Part shown: in pieces, positions 26,767 through 34,858 of the stretch
Position numbering within the stretch: the stretch's first letter is position 1
How the letters are laid out: every line of letters starts with the position of its first letter
Assembly (NCBI RefSeq): GCF_000812565.1
Contig: NZ_JTAM01000054.1
Location: forward strand, 1-64,000
Origin: Flammeovirga sp. OC4
Lineage (GTDB): Bacteria > Bacteroidota > Bacteroidia > Cytophagales > Flammeovirgaceae
Length of the DNA: 64,000 bases
Reading direction: 5' to 3'
Program-made: the position numbers and the translations under genes
Notes under the pieces: generated by a model
What the model was told of the DNA's origin: nothing
Seen by the model: the letters and a program-made list of their open reading frames with translations, nothing else
The model's database searches: none

Positions 26767-28077
26767 ACCGTCTTTCTTTTTAGGTTTAAAAACAGGTCTA
26801 ACTCTTTTCTTAGGAGCTTCAGTAGTATTTTCTGCTTCAGGCTCCTTTTTCATTACTGGTCTCACTTTTTTAGATTCCGTTGATTCTTGTTCTGGTGTAG
26901 CTTCAGGTTTATTACTTTCTGATGCCGGTTTACGCTTAAATACCGGGCGAGCAGGTTTAGATGGGACCTCTTCTTCTGATGATTTTTTCTTCATCACCGG
27001 GCGGGCTGCTTTTTTAGGTGTCGCTTCCTCAGAACTTTCTGGACTCTCTGATGCCGGTTTACGCTTAAAGACCGGACGTGCAGGTTTAGATGGAACCTCT
27101 TCTTCTGATGATTTTTTCTTCATCACCGGGCGGGCTGCTTTTTTAGGTGTCGCTTCCTCAGAACTTTCTGGACTCTCTGATGCAGATTTACGCTTAAAGA
27201 CCGGACGTGCAGGTTTAGATGGAACCTCTTCTTCTGATGATTTTTTCTTCATCACTGGACGAGCTGCTTTTTTAGGAGCTGCTTTCTCAGAACTTTCTGG
27301 ACTCTCTGATGCAGATTTACGCTTAAAGACTGGGCGAGAGGGTTTTGATGAAACCTCTTCTTCCGATGATTTTTTCTTCATCACTGGACGAGCTGCTTTT
27401 TTAGGTGTCGCTTCCTCAGAACTTTCTGGACTCTCTGATGCAGATTTACGCTTAAAGACTGGACGTGCAGGTTTAGATGGAACCTCTTCTTCTGATGATT
27501 TTTTCTTCATCACTGGACGAGCTGCTTTTTTAGGAGCTGCTTTCTCAGAACTTTCTGGACTCTCTGATGCAGATTTACGCTTAAAGACTGGGCGAGAGGG
27601 TTTTGATGAAACCTCTTCTTCCGATGATTTTTTCTTCATCATTGGACGAGCTACCTTTTTTGGAGTAGTAACTTCACCATCCTCTGTTGATTTTCTTTTG
27701 ACAACAGGTCTAGTCACTTTTTTAACCTCTTTGGTTTCTTCCTCCGAGCTCGATGATGATGTCGCTTTTGGCTTTACCTTAGGTCTAAACTTAGGTTTTG
27801 GTTTTGCTGTAGTTTCATCAGAAGACACTTCCGTTTTCACCACTTTTTTAACTGGAGCTGCCTTTGGTTTTGGCTTTGGAGCTTCAACCTTAACGGCCTC
27901 TGCTAGCCAATATCTTCTTCTGATTTGATTGATTAAAAATAGCTTTTGCTGCGTAAAACTTTTAGGGTGTACCATCATAAACAACGATTCCCACTCCTGG
28001 TATCTTTCTGGCTCAGATTCCTTAAAAATTTTATGATCTATTCGTTTTTTTGTTAGATATAATTCAAACTCGCTCAT
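26758..28077 (-). CDS. Lys/Pro/Ser-rich tandem-repeat protein
   Basis: A 439-residue protein of unknown function. The first 60 residues are a folded-looking, conserved-type segment ('EFELYLTKKRIDHKIFKE', 'FTQQKLFLINQIRRRYWLAE'). The rest is low complexity: Lys, Pro, Ala and Glu/Ser-rich, with six near-perfect 43-residue repeats of the form 'RPVFKRKSASESPESSE' plus 'APKKAARPVMKKKSSEEEV'. There is no signal peptide, so it is cytoplasmic. The basic RPVxKxK and acidic SSEEE patches alternate, which could suit nucleic-acid or polyanion binding; this is inference. The ATG at 28077 is preferred over an in-frame TTG at 28116. Confidence 0.8.
   Translation of the reverse strand: MSEFELYLTKKRIDHKIFKESEPERYQEWESLFMMVHPKSFTQQKLFLINQIRRRYWLAEAVKVEAPKPKPKAAPVKKVVKTEVSSDETTAKPKPKFRPKVKPKATSSSSSEEETKEVKKVTRPVVKRKSTEDGEVTTPKKVARPMMKKKSSEEEVSSKPSRPVFKRKSASESPESSEKAAPKKAARPVMKKKSSEEEVPSKPARPVFKRKSASESPESSEEATPKKAARPVMKKKSSEEEVSSKPSRPVFKRKSASESPESSEKAAPKKAARPVMKKKSSEEEVPSKPARPVFKRKSASESPESSEEATPKKAARPVMKKKSSEEEVPSKPARPVFKRKPASESPESSEEATPKKAARPVMKKKSSEEEVPSKPARPVFKRKPASESNKPEATPEQESTESKKVRPVMKKEPEAENTTEAPKKRVRPVFKPKKKDGLE
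26930..27660 (-). repeat. Six-copy 129-bp tandem repeat inside a coding region
   Basis: The landmark GATTTTTTCT recurs at 26981, 27110, 27239, 27368, 27497 and 27626, an exact 129-base step (43 codons). Copies fall into two sequence types arranged A-B-A-B-B'-B' along the protein, so part of the array repeats with a 258-base period. The phase stays in frame throughout. Diverged copies flank the array on both sides. Confidence 0.95.
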
Positions 28078-28126
28078 CACTATTTTTTCTTTAGAATTAC
28101 ATGGTTTATCAATCAATGACCGTTGA

Positions 28127-29926
28127 TTAATTACCTACCCATTCTTTATTCAATCTTTGAAGTTGCTTTCTGTAGACACTAAATATTCTGGATTTGGAGA
28201 CCATACCCACATATTTTTTGTCTTGATCTATTACTGGTAAATTCCAAGCGTCTTCTTTTTCAAATTTTTGCATTACACTCTGCATTCTTTCACCATAATA
28301 AACAATACTAGGTGGCTGCATCATAACATTTGCAATTTTCACTTTCTCCTGTTGTTCTTGATCAAACATGATTTCTCTCACTTGATCTAGCGTTATTATT
28401 CCCCTAAGCTTTCCCTCTTTGTCAACTACTGGAAAAACAGATCTTTGACTGACACTAATGGCTTTTACCAAGTCACTCAAATACCCTCTTACTTGTACAG
28501 TAACAAAGTTCGTTTCAATAAGTTTATTAATATTCAAGCGGTCCAAGACCTGCATATCTCTGTCTCCTTTTAAATAGTCACCCCTTGCCTTTAATGTACT
28601 TACGTGTGGTGCATCTGGGTTAACAACACTTACAGTGGTATAGGCAATAGCTGAAACCAACATCAAAGGTACAAATAGGGTATATCCACCCGTAATTTCA
28701 GCAATCAAGAAAATGGCTGTCAATGGTGCATAAACTACTCCACATAAAACACCGCTCATTCCTACTAGAATAAAATGGGATTCATGAAGGTTGGCAAAGC
28801 CTAAAAGGTTTACTAATCGAGCAAAAGCAAAACCTGTTAATCCACCAATTACCAAGGCGGGACCAAACGTACCACCACTACCTCCAGATGAAAGTGTTAG
28901 GGATGCTGCAATTACTTTAGCAAATAAAATCATAATGATATAAGCTAAGAATAACCAAGCTTTGGTATTAGGAATAATACTCTCAAATAATTCAGCTCTT
29001 TGTAGAAGGTGATGTTCCTGCCCGTTTAATAACGATTTGATTGACTCATAACCTTCACCATAAATAGGAGGAAAAATAAAAATAGTCACAGATAATAGAA
29101 TACCACCAAATAATGCTCTTCTATATCTGTTTGGAAACTTTTCCTCCATCAAGTGTTCCATTTGGTGTAATGTCTGATTAAAATAAATAGACATTAGCCC
29201 TGCCAAAATACCTAATATGATAAAGAAAGGAATGTTTTGTGCCTGAAAGTCATCCGTAATTTTAAAGGAGAATAGTACTTCTTCACCTACAATTAATGAA
29301 GAGACAATTGCTGCACTTACAGATGAAATTAATAGAGGTACAAAGTTCGCAACAGATACACCTGTCAAAATCACTTCTATACTAAATATCAACCCTGTCA
29401 CTGGTGCATTGAATATCGCCGAGATAACACCAGCAGTTCCACAACCAATCATCAACGTCTTGGTCTTATAATCTAAAAGAAAGGATTGAGCCATATTGGA
29501 ACCTATCGCACCACCTGTCAATACAATCGGAGACTCTAGTCCTACTGAACCACCAAAACCTACAGTGAACATAGAAGTAACAAATCTGGAATACATTTTA
29601 CTTTTCCCGATGTTACTATTATTCTTAAAAATGTCATGGAGTATATCCGTAATGGCATGTCCAACACTACTCTCTTTGTAAAGTGATTTTGCAATTAAAG
29701 TAGTGATAATCAAACCAATAATTGGAAACAATAATAATCCCCAATTATCTCCAAAACTATAATGCGTTAGATGCTCATGAATATGATGCACAGACAGCTT
29801 TAATAGAACAGCCGCTAAACCTGAAGCTATCCCCACCATACTACTAACAATAAGAATAAAATTCCTATCGGAGAGGTGAACTCTTCTTAAGTTTAATAAC
29901 TTTTCGACTATTTTGTGTTTTGCCAT
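28127..29926 (-). CDS. ClC-family chloride channel/transporter with CBS pair
   Basis: A 599-residue ClC protein. The anion-filter motifs are 'FGGSVGLESP' with the gating Glu131, 'GCGTAGVISAIFNAP', and 'SLTLSSGGSGGTFGP'. The position matching the internal proton glutamate of E. coli ClC is Val185 in 'FSIEVILTG', as in vertebrate ClC channels. Residues about 455-590 hold two CBS domains ('VFPVVDKEGKLRGIITLDQ', 'LPVIDQDKKYVGMVSKSRI'), which often bind adenine nucleotides. Family length is intact. It lies 49 bases upstream of the repeat-protein gene. Confidence 0.92.
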   Translation of the reverse strand: MAKHKIVEKLLNLRRVHLSDRNFILIVSSMVGIASGLAAVLLKLSVHHIHEHLTHYSFGDNWGLLLFPIIGLIITTLIAKSLYKESSVGHAITDILHDIFKNNSNIGKSKMYSRFVTSMFTVGFGGSVGLESPIVLTGGAIGSNMAQSFLLDYKTKTLMIGCGTAGVISAIFNAPVTGLIFSIEVILTGVSVANFVPLLISSVSAAIVSSLIVGEEVLFSFKITDDFQAQNIPFFIILGILAGLMSIYFNQTLHQMEHLMEEKFPNRYRRALFGGILLSVTIFIFPPIYGEGYESIKSLLNGQEHHLLQRAELFESIIPNTKAWLFLAYIIMILFAKVIAASLTLSSGGSGGTFGPALVIGGLTGFAFARLVNLLGFANLHESHFILVGMSGVLCGVVYAPLTAIFLIAEITGGYTLFVPLMLVSAIAYTTVSVVNPDAPHVSTLKARGDYLKGDRDMQVLDRLNINKLIETNFVTVQVRGYLSDLVKAISVSQRSVFPVVDKEGKLRGIITLDQVREIMFDQEQQEKVKIANVMMQPPSIVYYGERMQSVMQKFEKEDAWNLPVIDQDKKYVGMVSKSRIFSVYRKQLQRLNKEWVGN

Positions 29927-29983
29927 TTAACTATTAAAGTATTTTGCTGTTGGTTTGTGAAAATGAGATTGCTTATGTTGACA

Positions 29984-29991
29984 CAAAAATA
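29984..29991 (-). promoter_or_regulatory. Candidate -7 box upstream of the ClC gene
   Basis: The minus strand reads TATTTTTG, fitting TAnnTTTG, about 58 bases before the ClC start codon. No good TTTG -33 box is visible at 19-22 bases, so this is a weak call that rests on the single box and the intergenic location. Confidence 0.3.
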
Positions 29992-30058
29992 ATAGGTTTT
30001 GGAACTATTTCAGTGATTCGCACAACTTTCAAGGAGTAAACTTACAAAAATACTAGAC

Positions 30059-30096
30059 AAAAAAAGCCACCTCTCTTAATAAAAGAAAGGTGGCTT
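30059..30096 (-). terminator. Rho-independent terminator of the SGNH/FadL transcript
   Basis: A 14-base stem (arms 30064-30077 and 30083-30096, one non-Watson-Crick pair) around AAGCCACCT / AGGTGGCTT with a short loop. It is followed on the minus strand by seven T. It lies 23 bases after the stop of the SGNH lipoprotein gene. Confidence 0.9.
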
Positions 30097-30118
30097 ACCT
30101 ATAATTGAGTTTTTTATT

Positions 30119-30787
30119 CTAGTTAGATCCTGCTGGCGCTGGCGTAACAGGCGTTGTTTCTACTACAGGGAAATCATTTTGTTGAATTTGAGGGATGCTA
30201 GCATTGTATTTTGCATTGATCGCTTGAATTGTAAGATTACCAATTACAGCATATCCTCTTTGCGTCAAGTGTGCACCATCCAAAGAGAATAAGTTTCCAC
30301 TTAGATAAGCTGTAGTGTATGTTACACCATCAATAATGATCCCTGTCTGTGCCGCTTCGCTCATAATAGATTTAGTATCTACATAAGCTAAATCTCTAGC
30401 ATCTGCTTGTGCCTTTAAAAAGGTATTATACCCTTCAATCGCATCTTGTACTTTTTTCACATCATCAGCCAATAATGCTTCTCCTGCCGTTGGAACAGGT
30501 AATACTTCTTGCAAGTTGTCTGGCAGACTGCCTCCACCTGTGATTACTCCTACTAATGCCGATACTTTACCTTGTGCTAAAAGCGTAAACTTACTACCCT
30601 CTGCAGTTTGTCTCATTTGCGTTGGAGATGTAGCATCATATACTGGCATTTGATTCGATTCCATTGTAAATACTGGATAACTTCCATTAGCTTTCATATA
30701 TGAATCTGAAGAGGCAATCGCTTCATCTACAGTTGAGCTAGCCCATGATGCGTCAATTCCAATACCTACTAAAAGGCTGATAGCTGC
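30119..30787 (-). pseudogene. C-terminal part of SGNH lipoprotein, separated by an in-frame stop
   Basis: The reading frame of the upstream SGNH gene continues here after a TAA at 30788-30790 with no frame change, and all 30 codons between that stop and the first ATG (30697) are open. The segment carries the missing catalytic block V, 'FSLDGAHLTQRGY' (Asp at 30278-30280, His at 30269-30271), so the Ser nucleophile and the Asp-His pair lie on different sides of the stop. A terminator follows at once. The fragment starting at 30697 has no signal peptide. Either the gene is recently inactivated, the stop is read through, or the base call is wrong. Confidence 0.85.
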
Positions 30788-31876
30788 TTATCCTTCTTCA
30801 CTTGCAACATAATTTTCCGCAATTACTTTTGCCATTTCTTCAGTTGCTCCACCTTCAATGGCTTCTTCATAAGCTCCTGCATAAACAATTGCTGCTGCAA
30901 TTTCTGCCGACTTCGGTACATAAGTAGGGTCTCCTACACTACCTTGAATCTGTGCTACAATTCCTGCTACTGCATTTATCATAGTTCCGCCTCCAATATC
31001 AATGCTTGGTGTTACCAATTCAGTAATTGTTGGGTTCTTAACACCACCAATTGCGTCATCCATAAAACCGTTTACAAGTACTAGAACTGGCTCTGATAAT
31101 TCTTGTCCTGCTAATTGTAAAACACCCTCCAGGTCAGATGCAATAAAATTAAATAATGCAGCCTCAGTAATATCTGGAATATTTAGAATTGCACCTTTTG
31201 CACCTTTATCATCCATAGCATCTAAAACTAATGAAATTGCTGCCTCATAATCCTCTTGAGGAGTGATTGCTCCACTTCCCAATGATCCGCCTGATTGAGC
31301 GAAACCAAGTACATCATTTGCTCCCAACCACATTGTGTAGAAAGTTGGGTCAAGTGCAATTGCATCCGTCAATACTGTAGAAACCCCTGGTTCACTGGCA
31401 AAATACCCATACAAACCTGCTGCTAATGCTGGATTGTTTACCTCGATTGCCTTCATTCCAGAAACAGCCATGTTGTGAAAACCTCCATGCTCTGCATAAA
31501 TGTTAGATGTAGGAACAACAGGTTGTGTACAAGTGAAACAAGGGCCTTCGTTAGTCAAAATAAGGGGCTGTCCAAAATATTCATTTCCTGAATGGGAAAT
31601 CAAAGGTTGATTAAAACCTGAAGCTCCTAATCCTGCTTGTTGTAAACTATTAGCAATCAGTTGAGGATAAGAATTCACTTGAGAAGACGATAACCATGCA
31701 CCATCAGAAACACCTGCCGTCAGTGAATTGCCAAATGCTACATAGGTTGTATAATCAATTGGGGTCCCGTTAGAAGAGCCACCAGAAGGAGTAAAGTCAT
31801 CTACTTCCGGCTTACAAGCCATCAGCAAAGCAAATACCCCCGCAGTAATTAATGATCTATATCTTTTAAATGTCAT
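30788..31876 (-). CDS. SGNH/GDSL lipoprotein, N-terminal part ended by an internal stop
   Basis: A 362-residue product. It has a lipoprotein signal with lipobox 'LLMAC' (Cys21), SGNH block I 'AFGNSLTAGVSDGAW' with Ser51, and block III 'TMWLGANDVLGF'. The catalytic Asp-x-x-His of block V is absent because the frame meets TAA after '...NYVASEEG'. The full gene (30119-31876) would encode about 585 residues. It lies 29 bases downstream of an OmpP1/FadL gene, a pairing frequent in Bacteroidota that suggests a surface esterase feeding fatty acids to the channel (inference). As it stands the product should be inactive. Confidence 0.85.
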   Translation of the reverse strand: MTFKRYRSLITAGVFALLMACKPEVDDFTPSGGSSNGTPIDYTTYVAFGNSLTAGVSDGAWLSSSQVNSYPQLIANSLQQAGLGASGFNQPLISHSGNEYFGQPLILTNEGPCFTCTQPVVPTSNIYAEHGGFHNMAVSGMKAIEVNNPALAAGLYGYFASEPGVSTVLTDAIALDPTFYTMWLGANDVLGFAQSGGSLGSGAITPQEDYEAAISLVLDAMDDKGAKGAILNIPDITEAALFNFIASDLEGVLQLAGQELSEPVLVLVNGFMDDAIGGVKNPTITELVTPSIDIGGGTMINAVAGIVAQIQGSVGDPTYVPKSAEIAAAIVYAGAYEEAIEGGATEEMAKVIAENYVASEEG

Positions 31877-31905
31877 GTTTCTTAAAAAATTGATTGGATT
31901 AGTAA

Positions 31906-33156
31906 TTAGAATTTATAGTTCACTGCAATACTAGGAATCATCGCTGATGCTTTATAAACTCCATTAAGAGCTCCTGTATTCACACCGTCAGGAATTACGT
32001 TCTCTCTTTGCTCTTTTGTATTGTAAAGGAAAGCTGCGTCAATAGTGAAGTGGTCACCAATGTTATAACTTGCACCAACAGTTAAACCTATTGTGTTTGC
32101 ATCTGGTGATTCTGGTGTCATATAACCATCTCTAACAGGCGTAGTGTCATAATAAATACCTGCTCTAACTACTAAATCGTCCAATGCGTTGTATTCAGCT
32201 CCAAAATTGATAATGTATGAGTCTTGCCAATTTCTATCAAAACTGATGTTATTTGCTGAGAATTCTTCAAATTTAACTTCTAATGCCTCATATACACTCC
32301 AACCTACATAATTAAAGTCTAAAGCTAAAGCTAACTTGTCAGTCACGTTATAACCTACACCAATTGCGATAGTTTGAGGTAAAGGTAATGTAGCATTAAA
32401 TTTATCCATGTTTACACCTTCTGCCATTCCAAGTACTCCAGCAATGTATGCATTTGGTACATTGAATGTGGCATCACCGCCTTCTACTTTCATATCAACT
32501 CCCGAACGGTAGTTAACGCCAAGAGATAATTTTTCATTTAACTGAGCAAAAACACCTACGTTAAATGCATATTGTATAGTGTTACCTTCAATTTTTGAAT
32601 TGATATCTCCACCTGGAGCTGTGTTTGATTTTTGAAAAACAACACTACCCGTTACGATATCTAGACCTGCACCTACTGATACTTTTTCTCCGATTCTATA
32701 AGAAACTGTAGGCTGAATATAAATAGACTGCAATGAAATTTCTTGTAAAGAGTATCTACCTGTCCAATCATGATCATATGTTACTGTTGATCCAAAAGGA
32801 GTGAAAATCCCTAAACCAAATGCCCAAGGAGACTCTGCTGATGGCCTATACACACCATATGCATGAAAAGGCGTTCCCATTGGTGAAGTAGATTGATATT
32901 TCTGTGCCCCTTCAAGACCTCTGTATGAAATATTTGACATAACTGGACTAAACCCTACTTGGATTTGAGTACTTTCTAAAAACGAGAGTGCTCCCGGATT
33001 AAAAAATAAGCTTGATGCGTCGGGGCCATAGCCCACGCCAACATTACCACGTCCAGTTTGCTTTGTACCTTGTAAAAGCACTTGGAAGCCATTAGCAAAA
33101 GATGCCTGAGCAATGCATACCGCTGCCAATGATAACAGTAAATTTCTAAGTTTCAT
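31906..33156 (-). CDS. OmpP1/FadL family outer membrane channel
   Basis: A 416-residue outer membrane protein with signal peptide 'LRNLLLSLAAVCIAQASFA' cleaved before NGF. The mature start 'NGFQVLLQGTKQTGRGNVGVG' and 'GPDASSLFFNPGALSFL' are the hatch-domain signatures of FadL/TodX channels (Asn-Pro-Ala/Gly motif). Alternating beta strands follow, and the protein ends in 'SIAVNYKF' with a C-terminal Phe. FadL proteins take up long-chain fatty acids or other hydrophobic compounds. Two FadR-like palindromes lie in the 427-base region upstream, suggesting control by a TetR-type fatty-acid regulator (inference). Confidence 0.92.
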   Translation of the reverse strand: MKLRNLLLSLAAVCIAQASFANGFQVLLQGTKQTGRGNVGVGYGPDASSLFFNPGALSFLESTQIQVGFSPVMSNISYRGLEGAQKYQSTSPMGTPFHAYGVYRPSAESPWAFGLGIFTPFGSTVTYDHDWTGRYSLQEISLQSIYIQPTVSYRIGEKVSVGAGLDIVTGSVVFQKSNTAPGGDINSKIEGNTIQYAFNVGVFAQLNEKLSLGVNYRSGVDMKVEGGDATFNVPNAYIAGVLGMAEGVNMDKFNATLPLPQTIAIGVGYNVTDKLALALDFNYVGWSVYEALEVKFEEFSANNISFDRNWQDSYIINFGAEYNALDDLVVRAGIYYDTTPVRDGYMTPESPDANTIGLTVGASYNIGDHFTIDAAFLYNTKEQRENVIPDGVNTGALNGVYKASAMIPSIAVNYKF

Positions 33157-33410
33157 TAAGTAAAATAGATTTTATAAAAATTGATAATTTCCAGACTAAG
33201 TGTTGTCTTCGATATTACAATCAGATGAACAAATGTTATGTATGCATAACAAATTTTTCTAAACAATTATAGGTTTACTCTCCGCAAAGTGCAAACAATT
33301 CATAAAAAATACCACGTATATTTAACACTTATAGTTGTTTTAATGGGTATATTCACATTTGTTATAAAAAAAATACAACATAATATTTGTATTTATTACG
33401 TTTAACTACA

Positions 33411-33427
33411 AATGAATATTCATTCAT
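33411..33427. promoter_or_regulatory. FadR-like palindromic operator, copy 1
   Basis: AATGAATATTCATTCAT: a perfect 14-base palindrome plus a CAT extension. Aligned to the Bacillus subtilis FadR (YsiA) box as I remember it (WTGAATGAMTANTCATTCAW), 33408-33427 match at 18 of 20 positions. It lies 255 bases upstream of the FadL-like start. Confidence 0.6.
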
Positions 33428-33533
33428 AACATTTAACACTTGCTAAATATGAATTTAATGTAAACCGCCTATGTTTTGTTTTATAATAAAAAGAGGAAAG
33501 AATATAATAATTGAATTATTTTAATAAAAGTAA

Positions 33534-33550
33534 ATGAATGAATATTCATT
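33534..33550. promoter_or_regulatory. FadR-like palindromic operator, copy 2 (inverted)
   Basis: ATGAATGAATATTCATT, the exact reverse complement of copy 1 over 17 bases. 33534-33553 match the remembered FadR (YsiA) consensus at 18 of 20 positions. The two copies are centred 126 bases apart, which would suit cooperative or looping repression of the fadL-like operon. Confidence 0.6.
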
Positions 33551-33583
33551 TTATGTTTAACGATATTATATATACGTATTAAT

Positions 33584-34858
33584 TTAATACGTATTATAAT
33601 AATTCATTAATGCTCTATAAAATAACTCTCCTTGGTATTGATAACCAATTCGACTTAGGTGTACTCTATCTTTTGAAGTCATTGAAAGAGCACTCCATTG
33701 TTCTATTGAAGACAGCCCTCCCATCACATGATAGAAGTCCCAAATAGCTACATTATTGGTCTCGGCAATTTGATACATGGCCTTAGTAGCAACAGCATTA
33801 TCTCTATTGAGATATTTTGACTTCCTAAAATTATCTCCAGGTGTAGTAAGTATGATAGGTAAATCTGGAATTGATTTTCTGATATCTTGAATAAGCTTCG
33901 TGTACTTTTCAACAAAAATATTTTTATTAAATGGAGAGTGAAAAGCATCGTTAGTTCCCAATGAAATAATTAATAAATCAGGATGAATCGCTAGAATATC
34001 TTCTTGAATCGCTTTACATCTTAAATAAGAAGTTACCTTGGCACCATTTACACCTGATGAACTATAGGAAAGGCCACCTTGGTGTTGATCATAGACACCA
34101 AAACCTCTTAAGATAAATTGATTTTGTGATGCGTTTTCTTTTTTAAAAGAAAACCTAAATCTTGAAATCGGCTGATCAAAAAGGAAAGTAACTTTTCCAT
34201 TGACGACTTCTTTACTGATCAGTTTTGCAGGTTCCAACGGCATTACCACTGGCGTGAACTGTGTTATATCATCGGTTGGAAAATACACTTCAATTTTATT
34301 TCCTTGATAAGGATGCAATGAATCAATCCCTACATTGATGGTAAGCGCTGCAAATGATTCTGTAGTTCGAGCAGAAATGGCAGCTAATCCCCAATTACTC
34401 TTATGATAACTGATCGAAGCCCTTTTTCCTTCCCATTCGCCTATTTTAGACACCGAAAAATTATAAGGATTGTTCGTTTTTGCGGCTTTGTAAGGGAAGA
34501 AAAATCCTCTACTGAGCATTGGGAATCGTGTATCTTCATAAAATTTTTCTCTCACCCACCCTGAGAAAAAATCGGCTTGTATATGTGAATCTCCGATATG
34601 TAAAACCTCAACTTTTTTTTGACCTCCTTCTTCTAATTCTGATAGCTTATCAAAAAAGGAATCTAATAGAGTAGAATCGTTAAAAACTTGAATGGTGTTT
34701 AAATCCATTCTAATAAAATCGTATACTTCAAAAGGTTTCTTTGTTGAAGTAACTGCAGTCGGAGCTGAATGTCCACATAGAAATAATAGCGTAAAAACGG
34801 CTTTTACACTAAAAAAAATATATCTCTTCCACGGCCGTTTTCTATTTTGTGATTCCAT
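33584..34858 (-). CDS. SGNH hydrolase-type esterase, exported (tandem copy 2)
   Basis: A 424-residue protein with an N-terminal membrane/signal segment ('YIFFSVKAVFTLLFLCG', about 13-29). Block I is 'VLHIGDSHIQADFFSG' with Ser91, block III 'IISLGTNDAFHSP', and block V 'DRVHLSRIGYQ' with Asp and His. The GDSH form and the split between block I and block III by a beta-rich insert resemble envelope polysaccharide or peptidoglycan O-acetyl esterases rather than lipases. Its start overlaps the upstream SGNH gene by 17 bases, so both act together. The substrate is unknown. Confidence 0.85.
   Translation of the reverse strand: MESQNRKRPWKRYIFFSVKAVFTLLFLCGHSAPTAVTSTKKPFEVYDFIRMDLNTIQVFNDSTLLDSFFDKLSELEEGGQKKVEVLHIGDSHIQADFFSGWVREKFYEDTRFPMLSRGFFFPYKAAKTNNPYNFSVSKIGEWEGKRASISYHKSNWGLAAISARTTESFAALTINVGIDSLHPYQGNKIEVYFPTDDITQFTPVVMPLEPAKLISKEVVNGKVTFLFDQPISRFRFSFKKENASQNQFILRGFGVYDQHQGGLSYSSSGVNGAKVTSYLRCKAIQEDILAIHPDLLIISLGTNDAFHSPFNKNIFVEKYTKLIQDIRKSIPDLPIILTTPGDNFRKSKYLNRDNAVATKAMYQIAETNNVAIWDFYHVMGGLSSIEQWSALSMTSKDRVHLSRIGYQYQGELFYRALMNYYNTY

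Larger units (their letters stand above)
33157..33583. other. 427-base AT-rich regulatory gap upstream of fadL-like gene
   Basis: No ORF of substance and no RNA gene was seen. The gap is very AT-rich and contains two copies of the perfect palindrome AATGAATATTCATT in opposite extended orientation, described separately. I found no convincing TAnnTTTG -7 box for the fadL-like gene, so the start site is unknown. Confidence 0.6.

Noticed and set aside
26930-27660. Regular repeats as a possible CRISPR array
   Set aside because: The 129-base units are contiguous, without unique spacers, and keep the reading frame of a repetitive protein.
30119-30697. The C-terminal SGNH piece as an independent gene
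   Set aside because: It is in the same frame as the upstream gene with only one stop between, lacks a signal peptide and holds only half of the active site.
33411-33550. The two inverted 17-base copies as ends of a mobile element
   Set aside because: Only about 100 bases lie between them, with no transposase and no flanking target duplication; an operator pair fits better.
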